Below, one piece after another: positions 50,299 through 58,025 of a stretch of DNA of 64,000 nucleotides. The position numbers were made by a program, and so were the translations under genes. The stretch is from Streptomyces griseofuscus (GTDB lineage Bacteria > Actinomycetota > Actinomycetes > Streptomycetales > Streptomycetaceae): NCBI RefSeq assembly GCF_014673495.1, contig NZ_CP051006.1, forward strand, positions 4,216,001 through 4,280,000, read 5' to 3'. Positions within the stretch are counted from its first letter, which is position 1; each line of letters opens with the position of its first letter. The notes under the pieces are model-generated. The model made no database searches. It saw nothing but the letters and a program-made list of their open reading frames with translations, and had not been told where the DNA came from.

Positions 50299-51933
50299 AT
50301 GAGCCAGGACGGCACACACGGCCGGTACTCGGGGCAGGGTCTGGCCGGTGGCCGATACCAGCTGCGCGACTTGCTCGGCGAGGGCGGCATGGCCTCGGTG
50401 CACCTCGCCTACGACGCCGTACTGGACCGCCAGGTCGCGATCAAGACCCTGCACACCGAGCTGGGCCGGGAGCAGGCCTTCCGCGAGCGCTTCCGCCGTG
50501 AGGCCCAGGCCGTGGCGAAGCTCACGCACACCAACATCGTCTCCGTCTTCGACACGGGCGAGGACGACCTGGGCGGCCTGGCGACTCCGTACATCGTCAT
50601 GGAGTACGTCGAGGGCCGCCCGCTGGGCTCGGTCCTGGAGGAGGACATACGGCGGTACGGCGCCATGCCCGCCGACCAGGCGCTGAAGGTCACCGCGGAT
50701 GTGCTCGCGGCGCTGGACATCAGCCATGAGATGGGGCTGGTCCACCGCGACATCAAGCCCGGCAACGTGATGGTGACCAAGCGTGGTGTGGTCAAGGTCA
50801 TGGACTTCGGCATCGCGCGCGCCATGCAGTCCGGCGTGACCTCGATGACGCAGACCGGCATGGTCGTCGGCACCCCGCAGTACCTCTCGCCCGAGCAGGC
50901 CCTCGGCCGCGCCGTGGACGCCCGCTCCGACCTGTACTCGGTCGGCATCATGCTCTTCCAGCTGGTGACCGGGCGGCTGCCGTTCGACGCGGACTCCCCG
51001 CTGGCGATCGCGTACGCGCATGTGCAGGAGGAGCCGGTCGCCCCGTCCTCCATCAACCGCTCGCTGCCCCCGGCGGTGGACGCGCTGGTCGCCCGCGCGC
51101 TGCGGAAGAACCCGAACGAGCGCTTCCCGACCGCCGACGCCATGCGCGAGGAGTGCCTGCGGGTCGCCGCCTCCCTCCAGGCGGCCGCGCCGAGCATCGT
51201 GCCGAACGCCGGTCCGCAGCAGAGCGGCTCGGGCGTCGGCTCCGCGGTGTTCCCGCCGGTCGACCAGAGCCGCCAGACGCCGCCCGGACCGGTGCAGACG
51301 CCGTACCAGCCGGGTCCGTACGGCCCCCACACCCCGGCGCCGGCCACGCCCGCGCCGTCCTACGGCTATCCCCAGCAGGCGGGCTACCAGACGCCTCCGG
51401 TGGGCTACGGGCCCGGCACCCCGCCGCCGTACGCGGGGACCCCGCAGACGACCACGCAGGGGTCCGGCTCGGGCGGGGGCAAGAGCGGCAAGGCCGTGAT
51501 CATCGGCGCGGTCGGGGTATCGCTCGTCGCGGTCGTCGGCCTGGTCGTCGCGCTGACCATGAACAGCGGTGGCGGCGGTGGCGACACGGGCGGGCACGGC
51601 GGCTCCAGCGCCTCGGCGTCCTCCACCCACCAGGCGGGCTACCGGGGCCCGGACACCACCCGGGTGATCGACAAGACCAAGTGCACCGAGCCGGACGAGT
51701 CCTACGACGACCCCAACAAGATCCGGCTGCCCGATTTCCGCTACAAGGACATCAACTCCGTGAAGGCCTGCTTCCAGGCCGCGGGCTGGACGCTGCACGT
51801 CAAGAAGGTGGACGACAACACCTGGGGCGACGGCACCGTCATGGACCAGTTCCCGTCGGAGGGCACGGACGTGAACGCCAAGGACCCGGGCACCATCGAG
51901 CTGAGCGTGTCGACGGGTAATCCGCCGCAGTAG
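50299..51933 (+). CDS. Membrane Ser/Thr protein kinase with one PASTA domain
   Basis: A 544-aa PknB-like kinase. The kinase domain (about 19-280) has GEGGMASV at 27-34, Lys49 in VAIKTL, LVHRDIKPGNVMV and VMDFGIARA. A Pro/Gln/Tyr-rich linker of about 120 residues follows, then a transmembrane helix (AVIIGAVGVSLVAVVGLVVAL). Outside, a Gly/Ser spacer leads to one PASTA-like domain (IRLPDFRYKDINSVKACFQ, VMDQFPSEGTDV), which in relatives senses muropeptides or lipid II. It is divergent from a second kinase and has a strong terminator. The bpa gene is convergent downstream. Confidence 0.93.
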   Translation: MSQDGTHGRYSGQGLAGGRYQLRDLLGEGGMASVHLAYDAVLDRQVAIKTLHTELGREQAFRERFRREAQAVAKLTHTNIVSVFDTGEDDLGGLATPYIVMEYVEGRPLGSVLEEDIRRYGAMPADQALKVTADVLAALDISHEMGLVHRDIKPGNVMVTKRGVVKVMDFGIARAMQSGVTSMTQTGMVVGTPQYLSPEQALGRAVDARSDLYSVGIMLFQLVTGRLPFDADSPLAIAYAHVQEEPVAPSSINRSLPPAVDALVARALRKNPNERFPTADAMREECLRVAASLQAAAPSIVPNAGPQQSGSGVGSAVFPPVDQSRQTPPGPVQTPYQPGPYGPHTPAPATPAPSYGYPQQAGYQTPPVGYGPGTPPPYAGTPQTTTQGSGSGGGKSGKAVIIGAVGVSLVAVVGLVVALTMNSGGGGGDTGGHGGSSASASSTHQAGYRGPDTTRVIDKTKCTEPDESYDDPNKIRLPDFRYKDINSVKACFQAAGWTLHVKKVDDNTWGDGTVMDQFPSEGTDVNAKDPGTIELSVSTGNPPQ

Positions 51934-51948
51934 GGACGCGGTACGAGG

Positions 51949-51978
51949 AGGGGCCCGGCGCTCGTGCGCCGGGCCCCT
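51949..51978 (+). terminator. Terminator of the PASTA kinase gene
   Basis: A perfect 13-bp stem (AGGGGCCCGGCGC with GCGCCGGGCCCCT) around TCGT, followed by TT and then C, 15 bases after the stop codon. Confidence 0.85.
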
Positions 51979-52057
51979 TTCGCGTGTTCGGCGCGCGAAA
52001 CCTCGTACCCCGGAGGTGAATCCTCGTGGGACCTGCTCGTGGGACCTTCTCGGGGGC

Positions 52058-52600
52058 CTACAGGTACGGGCCGCCCGAGTGCCCGCCCATGTGCTGGTCG
52101 TCGCCCTCGGGACCCGACACACCCGGCGGGAGCGCCCGGCGCATCTGCTCCAGCTGCGCCCGCGCGGCCATCTGCTGGGCGAACAGCGTGGTCTGGATCC
52201 CGTGGAAGAGCCCCTCCAGCCAGCCCACCAGCTGTGCCTGCGCGATGCGCAGCTCGGCGTCGCTCGGGGTGACGTCGTCGGTGAACGGCAGCGACAGGCG
52301 CTCCAGCTCCTCGACCAGCTCCGGCGCCAGACCGTCCTCCAGCTCCTTCACCGAGCTGGCGTGGATCTCCCGCAGCCGCACCCGGCTGGCCTCGTCGAGG
52401 GGAGCGGCACGCACCTCCTCGAGGAGCTGCTTGATCATGCTGCCGATCCGCATGACCTTGGCGGGCTGCTCGACCTGCTCGGTGACCGGAATCTCGCGGG
52501 AATCGTCGTCCCCGCCTCCGCCGCCGAGCGCCATCCCGTCCTGGCCCACGACGAGGATCTGGGGCTTCTCCGGCGACCGTTCGTTCCTCGGCATCTCCAT
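52058..52600 (-). CDS. bpa: Bacterial proteasome activator (Bpa/PafE)
   Basis: A 180-aa four-helix protein that forms a ring docking on the 20S proteasome and opens its gate independently of ATP. The diagnostic features are MRIGSMIKQLLEEVR, SSVKELEDGLAPELVEELERL, VGWLEGLFHGIQTTLF and the C-terminal GPYL, the hydrophobic-Tyr-X tail that inserts into the proteasome alpha ring (mycobacterial Bpa ends GQYL). The acidic, Gly-rich N-terminus is disordered. The ATG at 52600 was taken; a GTG at 52618 would add six residues. Known substrates in mycobacteria are few (for example HspR). Confidence 0.92.
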   Translation of the reverse strand: MEMPRNERSPEKPQILVVGQDGMALGGGGGDDDSREIPVTEQVEQPAKVMRIGSMIKQLLEEVRAAPLDEASRVRLREIHASSVKELEDGLAPELVEELERLSLPFTDDVTPSDAELRIAQAQLVGWLEGLFHGIQTTLFAQQMAARAQLEQMRRALPPGVSGPEGDDQHMGGHSGGPYL

Positions 52601-52780
52601 GCCGTCATTCTCTCGCACCCGCCCACCTCACCACCGTGGCGCCCCCCGGGTGCGGCGGATCCGCCGTTTAGACCCGTCGGCCCAATCCGGAATGCCCGGA
52701 GAGTCCGGCGATGTGAGGCTGTTCCCGTCGGTTCATCATCGATCACGCTCACGCCAGCTGGGCTCCGGGAGGTCACCGAC

Positions 52781-53467
52781 GTGACTCCATGGCTGCGACT
52801 CACCCACCCCTGTCTGCGGCTGCTGCTCGTCCTCACGGCGGCCCTGCCCGCCTACGGCACCGCCGCCGCGTACGCCGCCGAGGCCGGTCTTCCGCACTCC
52901 CCCACCGCGCGCCACCCCGCCGGCACCCCCTCGGCCTCGGCCTCAGCCCCCGGCCACGGGGGCGGCCCGGGCGGCGCGGGAGGGTCCTCGGCGGCCGGGA
53001 ACGCCGCCGGTTCCGGTCACTCCGGGCACGATCACCAGGACCGCCCGGGCCACGACGGCGCCGGCCCCCAGCACCCGGCCGTGCCGTCCGGCTCGGCCTC
53101 CGCCTCGGACAGCGCGCCGTCCGGCGAGCCGTCCCGGGCGGGGAGCGGCGCCGGTGAGGCGAAGCTGCACCCGGGGCGGCACGACGGGCCCTGGGCCCAG
53201 GTGGAGGGCGACGAGGACTCCGTCCCCGGCTCCGCCGCCGCACAGCCGGCGGAGCCGGAGACCGCGGAGACGCCGACGGCCTCCCGGCCCCCCGAGGAGG
53301 CGGGCCTCGATCCCACACCGGGGCAGTCGGCCGATCAGAACGCCGCCCGGCAGAGCGAGAACGCGAGCGAGCCGACCCTGCGGATCCTGCCACTGGGCAG
53401 CGGGCTCGTCCTCATCGGCCTGGGCCTCGGCCTGGCCTTCCTGGGACTGCGGCTGCGCAGAACCTGA
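52781..53467 (+). CDS. Secreted, C-terminally membrane-anchored low-complexity protein
   Basis: A 228-aa protein. A signal peptide (LRLTHPCLRLLLVLTAALPA, ending AAAYAAE) is followed by about 150 residues rich in Gly, Ser, Ala, Pro, His and Glu (GHGGGPGGAGGSSAAG, GHSGHDHQDRPGHDG). The C-terminus ends in a hydrophobic helix and RLRRT (LVLIGLGLGLAFLGLRLRRT). No LPxTG- or LAxTG-like sorting motif is visible before the helix; LPLGSG is the closest. GGGAGG lies eight bases before the GTG. It is probably a cell-surface anchored, extended protein. Function unknown. Confidence 0.75.
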   Translation: MTPWLRLTHPCLRLLLVLTAALPAYGTAAAYAAEAGLPHSPTARHPAGTPSASASAPGHGGGPGGAGGSSAAGNAAGSGHSGHDHQDRPGHDGAGPQHPAVPSGSASASDSAPSGEPSRAGSGAGEAKLHPGRHDGPWAQVEGDEDSVPGSAAAQPAEPETAETPTASRPPEEAGLDPTPGQSADQNAARQSENASEPTLRILPLGSGLVLIGLGLGLAFLGLRLRRT

Positions 53468-53487
53468 GCCCGGGTCCGGACGGAGCG

Positions 53488-54468
53488 CTACGGCGCCACC
53501 AGCAGCACCTTGCCGATGTGGCCGCTCTCCTCCACCACCCGGTGCGCCTCGGCGGCCTGTGCCATCGGCAGCTCACGGTCCACCACCGGACGCACCCGCC
53601 CCGCGGCGAGCAGCGGCCAGACGTGTTCGCGCACCGCGGCGACGATGGCCGTCTTCTCCTCCACCGGCCGCGCCCGCAGCGAGGTCGCGGTGACGGCGGC
53701 CCGCTTGTGCAGCAGCGCGCCGATGTTCAGCTCGCCCTTGGCACCGCCCTGGAGCCCGATGATCGCCAGGCGCCCGTTGATCGCCAGGGTCCGCACATTG
53801 CGGTCGAGGTACTTGGCGCCCATGTTGTCGAGGATGACGTCGGCACCCGCGCCGCCGGTGGCCTCCTCGACCTCGGCGACGAAGTCCTGCTCCCGGTAGT
53901 TGATCAGGATGTCCGCGCCCAGCTCGGCGCAGCGCTCCAGCTTCTCCTTGGTCCCGGCGGTCACCGCGACCTTGGCGCCGACCGCCTTGGCCAGCTGGAT
54001 CGCCATGGTCCCGATGCCGCTGGAGCCGCCGTGCACCAGCAGGGTCTCGCCCGGCCGCAGGTGGGAGATCATGAACACGTTGGACCAGACCGTGCAGGCC
54101 ACCTCGGGCAGCGCGGCGGCCTGCACCAGGTCGACGCCCTCCGGCACCGGCAGCAGCTGCCCGGCCGGTACGACGACCTTCTGCGCGTAGCCGCCGCCCG
54201 CGAGCAGCGCGCACACCTCCTCGCCGACGGTCCAGCCGGACACCCCGGGGCCGATCGCGGCGATCCGGCCGGAGCACTCCAGGCCGGGGTAGGGGGACGC
54301 ACCGGGCGGCGGGTTGTAGAAACCCTGGCGTTGCAGGACATCGGCGCGGTTGACGGCACTGGCCACCACCTCGACCAGCACCTCGCCCTCGCCGGCCACC
54401 GGATCGGGTACCTCGTCCCACACCAGCGCCTCGGGACCACCAGGTTCGGGAATCGTGATCGCATGCAT
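53488..54468 (-). CDS. NAD(P)H:quinone oxidoreductase, zinc-independent MDR family
   Basis: A 326-aa medium-chain reductase. The GroES-like N-terminal domain runs to about 120 (AVNRADVLQRQGFYNPPPG, PGLECSGRIAAIG). The Rossmann domain has LLVHGGSSGIGTMAIQLAKA. The NRADVLQRQGFYNPPPG stretch is typical of the PIG3/quinone oxidoreductase group, which reduces quinones with NADPH and lacks the catalytic zinc. No strong link to neighbours; it is 57 bp downstream of the K+ channel gene in the same direction and could be read from it. Confidence 0.92.
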   Translation of the reverse strand: MHAITIPEPGGPEALVWDEVPDPVAGEGEVLVEVVASAVNRADVLQRQGFYNPPPGASPYPGLECSGRIAAIGPGVSGWTVGEEVCALLAGGGYAQKVVVPAGQLLPVPEGVDLVQAAALPEVACTVWSNVFMISHLRPGETLLVHGGSSGIGTMAIQLAKAVGAKVAVTAGTKEKLERCAELGADILINYREQDFVAEVEEATGGAGADVILDNMGAKYLDRNVRTLAINGRLAIIGLQGGAKGELNIGALLHKRAAVTATSLRARPVEEKTAIVAAVREHVWPLLAAGRVRPVVDRELPMAQAAEAHRVVEESGHIGKVLLVAP

Positions 54469-54525
54469 GTCCGCGACGCTACTCCCCCCGACGTGCCGGG
54501 CGGCCGCGGCACTCGACGCCTCGGC

Positions 54526-55668
54526 TCAGTCCCTGGGCAGGGGGCGCGGATACGGCGTGATCTGGGTGCCGGGGCTGGCGCGCACGATGGTGATCAGCCG
54601 GTCCGTCAACTGGAGGGTGCCGATGGACCGGTCGTCGTAACCGAGCACCCGATGCCCGCGTACGACGCTCACCACCAGGTCGTCGATCTCCCGCGGCCCC
54701 TTGCCCGCCTCGGCGCGCACCACCGGCCGCTCCACGAGGTCCAGCCCACTGCCCTGCTGGATGAGGTCCTCTATGACCATGCCGGCGGCGGGGCTGAGGA
54801 CGGACAGGCCGAGCAGCCGGCCGGCCGCGCTGGCGCTGGTGATGACCGCGTCGGCGCCCGACTGCCGCAGCAGCGGGGCGTTCTCCTCCTCGCGCACCGC
54901 GGCCACGATCTTCGCGCTGCGGTTGAGCTGACGGGCGGTCAAGGTGACCAGTACGGCGGTGTCGTCGCGCTGCGGGGCCACGATGATCTGCCGGGCCTTG
55001 TGCACCTCTGCCCGCCTGAGCACATCGCTGCGGGTGGCGTCGCCCATGACCCCGGCGTAGCCGTCGGCGGTCGCCGCGTCGATCACCTTGGCACTGGGGT
55101 CGACCACGACCACCTGCTCCTTCTTCAGCCCGGTCGCGCAGACGGTCTGCACGGCCGAGCGCCCCTTCGTGCCGAAGCCGACGACGACGGTGTGCTCGCG
55201 CAAGGCGGACCTCCAGCGTTTCAGGCGCCATTCCTCCCGGGTGCGCTCGGTGAGGACCTCCAGCGTGGTGCCGACCAGGATGATCAGGAACAGCACGCGC
55301 AGGGGCGTGATGACGAAGATGTTGGTCAGCCGGGCGCTGTCGCTGACCGGGGTGATGTCGCCGTATCCCGTGGTGGAGAGGGTGACGGTGGCGTAGTAGA
55401 ACGAGTCGAGCAGGTCCACGGAGTCATCGGCGCTGTCGCGGTAGCCCGCGCGGTCGGCGTAGACGACCAGCGCGGTGAGGACCAGCACCAGCAGTGCCAT
55501 GAGCAGCCGTTTGGCGACCTGGCGGAGCGGCCGTTCCACCACCTTCACCGGCAGCTTCACCCGGTTGACGGCCGGGCGTTCGTCCGCCGTGAGGGTGTCG
55601 TCCTGCGGGATCCCGTTGGCATCAGGGGTGTTGAGGGTGCCGCCGTCCGCACGTTTCACGTGAAACAT
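54526..55668 (-). CDS. Potassium channel with TrkA-N (RCK) and TrkA-C domains
   Basis: A 380-aa channel subunit. Two transmembrane helices (about 54-72 and 112-130) flank the selectivity filter TTGYGD at 99-104. The RCK/TrkA-N domain (about 145-260) has VVVGFGTKGRSAV for nucleotide binding, followed by a TrkA-C domain (IDDLVVSVVRGHRVLGYDD). It conducts K+ and is presumably gated by nucleotide or ion binding. The ATG at 55668 is inside parS, and its first 13 bases overlap the end of moeA, so translation should be coupled. The MFHVKR start reflects the parS sequence rather than protein function. Confidence 0.95.
   Translation of the reverse strand: MFHVKRADGGTLNTPDANGIPQDDTLTADERPAVNRVKLPVKVVERPLRQVAKRLLMALLVLVLTALVVYADRAGYRDSADDSVDLLDSFYYATVTLSTTGYGDITPVSDSARLTNIFVITPLRVLFLIILVGTTLEVLTERTREEWRLKRWRSALREHTVVVGFGTKGRSAVQTVCATGLKKEQVVVVDPSAKVIDAATADGYAGVMGDATRSDVLRRAEVHKARQIIVAPQRDDTAVLVTLTARQLNRSAKIVAAVREEENAPLLRQSGADAVITSASAAGRLLGLSVLSPAAGMVIEDLIQQGSGLDLVERPVVRAEAGKGPREIDDLVVSVVRGHRVLGYDDRSIGTLQLTDRLITIVRASPGTQITPYPRPLPRD
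55653..55666. promoter_or_regulatory. parS: parS site (perfect 14-bp ParB-binding palindrome)
   Basis: GTTTCACGTGAAAC, the exact Streptomyces parS core. It covers the moeA stop codon and the K+ channel start, so ParB binding and translation signals overlap. Streptomyces parS sites cluster near oriC, which supports an origin-proximal location for this window. Confidence 0.85.
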
Positions 55669-57053
55669 ACCCCGATCCCCGCGGTCGTCCAGGGCAGGTC
55701 CAGCAGCTCCGTCTCCGCGCCCTGCCGGACCCCGCCCGGAGGTACGACGGCCAGCGCGTCGGCTGCGGCGATGCCGCGCAGCATGGCCGGGCCGTTGTAG
55801 TGCAGCGGTACGGCGCGGTCGCCGCGCAGCACCACGGGGACGAGCCGGGTGTCGTACGGATGCCCGTGCACCGGTTCCGTCAGCGGCAGCGTGTACGGCT
55901 CGGGGGCGGGGCGGGCGGCGAGGGTGCGCAGCAGCGGTTCGGCGAGCGTGATGAGGCCGGAGACGGCCGCGAGGGGGTTGCCGGGCAGGCCGACGAGGTG
56001 CTGGTCGTCCCTGGTGCGGGCCAGCAGCATGGGGTGGCCGGGGCGCACCTTCACGCCGTCGACGAGGAGTTCGGCACCGAGGCGTTCCAGGGTGGGGTGG
56101 ACGTGGTCGTGGGGTCCGGCCGCGGTGCCCCCGGTGGTGACGACCAGGTCGGCCGTCGAGGCGGTGATCGCCTTGTGCAGGGCCTTGGCATCGTCGCGGA
56201 TCCGGCGCACCGCGACGACCTCGGCGCCGAGCGCCCGCAGCCAGGGCGGCAGCATGGGGCCGAGCGCGTCCCGGATCAGTCCCTCGCGCGGCAGCCCCTC
56301 GGTCAGCAACTCGTCCCCGAGGACGAGGACTTCGGCGCGGGGCCGGGGGACGACGGTGACGGTGTCGTATCCCGCGGCCGCGGCCAGGCCGAGGACGGCC
56401 GGGGTGATCTGGGTGCCGACGGGCAGCAACTGGTCGCCGCTGCGGCACTCCTGGCCGCGCGGGCGGATGTCCTGGCCGTGGACCATGTCCCGGGTGGCGT
56501 GCAGCCGGCCCTGGGTGTCGGTGCGGCCGTGCTCGGTGCGCAGGACGGCGGTGGTGTCGGCGGGGACGCGGGCGCCGGTCGCGATACGGACCGCCTCACC
56601 GTCGGTGAGCGGCGCGGGCTGGGCGTGCCCGGCGAGCACCCCCTCCTCGCGCACCGTCCAGGGACCGGGTCCGGCGACCGCCCAGCCGTCCATCGCGGAG
56701 GTGTCGAAGGAGGGCAGGTCGCTGAGCGCGTCGAGGGGCGCGGCGAGGACGAGGCCGAGGGCGTCGCCGAGGGGGACCGGGACGGGGGTGCGGCGGGGGG
56801 TCGATGACGTGGTGGCGGGCCTGGTCGCGCGGGTGGCCCGGGCGGCTCGGGCGGCGATCTCGCGGGCCTGGGGCCAGGCGGTGGCGCGATGCCGTTCCGC
56901 CGGGGCATGGCGGTGCGGCTCGGCGGGGCGCGGGTCCCGGGCCGGGCCGGTGCCGTCGTCCTTGGCTTCCCTCACGAGGGCCAGGGCCTCCTCGACATCG
57001 AGGTCGTCGCTGTCCTCCACGGGTGCCCCGTCGCGGAGTCGGGGCGCGGTCAT
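55656..57053 (-). CDS. moeA: Molybdopterin molybdenumtransferase
   Basis: A 465-aa enzyme that inserts molybdate into adenylated molybdopterin. Conserved elements are LPSFDTSAMDGWAV, GARVPADTTAVLRTEHG, the MoeA/MogA-like motif VTTGGTAAGPHDHV, and GLPGNPLAAVSG. An N-terminal extension of about 85 residues rich in Asp, Arg and Thr precedes the catalytic fold. The ATG overlaps the mobA-like stop by four bases (ATGA), and the end overlaps the K+ channel start by 13 bases. In mobA-moeA pairs these enzymes work on successive steps of cofactor synthesis. Confidence 0.93.
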   Translation of the reverse strand: MTAPRLRDGAPVEDSDDLDVEEALALVREAKDDGTGPARDPRPAEPHRHAPAERHRATAWPQAREIAARAARATRATRPATTSSTPRRTPVPVPLGDALGLVLAAPLDALSDLPSFDTSAMDGWAVAGPGPWTVREEGVLAGHAQPAPLTDGEAVRIATGARVPADTTAVLRTEHGRTDTQGRLHATRDMVHGQDIRPRGQECRSGDQLLPVGTQITPAVLGLAAAAGYDTVTVVPRPRAEVLVLGDELLTEGLPREGLIRDALGPMLPPWLRALGAEVVAVRRIRDDAKALHKAITASTADLVVTTGGTAAGPHDHVHPTLERLGAELLVDGVKVRPGHPMLLARTRDDQHLVGLPGNPLAAVSGLITLAEPLLRTLAARPAPEPYTLPLTEPVHGHPYDTRLVPVVLRGDRAVPLHYNGPAMLRGIAAADALAVVPPGGVRQGAETELLDLPWTTAGIGVCFT

Positions 57054-57964
57054 CCGGCGTCCGGGGCGCTCGGCCCCCCGCTTTCCCCGGCCTCCGCCGC
57101 CTCTTCCTCCCAGCGCAGGGCCAGCGCGGCGGCCTTGCGGGCGGCCTCGGCGACGGCCTCGGGGCCGCCCTCGCCCCGGGCCGCGGCGTAGCCGACGAGG
57201 AAGGTGGTCAGCGGGGCGGCGGGCCGGGCGACACCGTGCGCGGCGTCCCGGGCCAGGTCGAGCAGGACGTTCGTGTCGACGTCCAGGTCGATGCCCAGCT
57301 CGTCCTTGACTGCGGAGATCCATTCATCCAACACGTGCCCATGCTCCCTGATGCGTGCCCTGGCGTTGACGATGTCGTCCCAGGTGTCGCAGTCGAAGGA
57401 CGCGTGCGGGTCCGGGACACGGGTGAGGCGGAGGGCGCCGGTGAGCCGGCGCAGCGGCAGCCCGGTGAGGCCGTCGTGCGCGGCGGCGAGGGCGTCGAGT
57501 TCACGGCGCAGCGCGGCGGTGCGGTACGCGGCGACCAGGGGCTGGTCGCGGCCTTCGGCGTCGGTGAGCAGCGCGCCGTCGGCGCCGCTCTCGCCCAGGG
57601 CGGTCAGCAGCCGCCGCAGCGTGTCCGCCCGGAGGAAGGGCAGGTCGGCGGAGAGGACGACGGTGTGTGCGGCCGTGGTGTGCCGCAGCCCGGCCGCCAG
57701 CGCGGCGACCGGTCCCGCGCCGGGCGGCTCCTCGCGGGCCCAGCGCACCGGGCGGGCGGTGCTCCGGGGCGCGGCCACGACGACGGTCGTACGGGCGTCC
57801 GCGCAGGCCGTGAGCACCCGGTCCAGCAGCGCCCGGCCGCCGATCCGGACCCCGGGCTTGTCGGCCCCGCCGAGCCGCCGCGCGGCACCTCCGGCCAGCA
57901 CGACGGCGTCGTACGGCAGGGGTGCCGCGGTGGCCGCCGGCCCGGCGGTGGCGTTGTCGGTCAC
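57050..57964 (-). CDS. mobA: Molybdenum cofactor guanylyltransferase fused to DUF6457
   Basis: A 304-aa protein. Residues about 15-205 form a MobA-like nucleotidyltransferase: VVLAGGAARRLGGADKPG for GTP/metal binding, VLSADLPFLRADTLRRL, and DCDTWDDI. MobA attaches GMP to the molybdenum cofactor. The C-terminal 85 residues are a separate helical DUF6457-type domain (LDEWISAVKDELGIDLD, LLDLARDAAHGVARPAAPLT), a fusion found in actinobacteria. The GTG at 57964 was chosen; the region before it has only a close-set GGGGA. Coupled to moeA by a 4-bp overlap. The bkd2 operon ends 62 bp upstream on the same strand. Confidence 0.88.
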   Translation of the reverse strand: MTDNATAGPAATAAPLPYDAVVLAGGAARRLGGADKPGVRIGGRALLDRVLTACADARTTVVVAAPRSTARPVRWAREEPPGAGPVAALAAGLRHTTAAHTVVLSADLPFLRADTLRRLLTALGESGADGALLTDAEGRDQPLVAAYRTAALRRELDALAAAHDGLTGLPLRRLTGALRLTRVPDPHASFDCDTWDDIVNARARIREHGHVLDEWISAVKDELGIDLDVDTNVLLDLARDAAHGVARPAAPLTTFLVGYAAARGEGGPEAVAEAARKAAALALRWEEEAAEAGESGGPSAPDAG

Positions 57965-58025
57965 TCCCCGAGTATGCGGGCCGGGCCGATCACAGGGAAC
58001 CGAGGTACGACGGTGGCCCGGCGGG

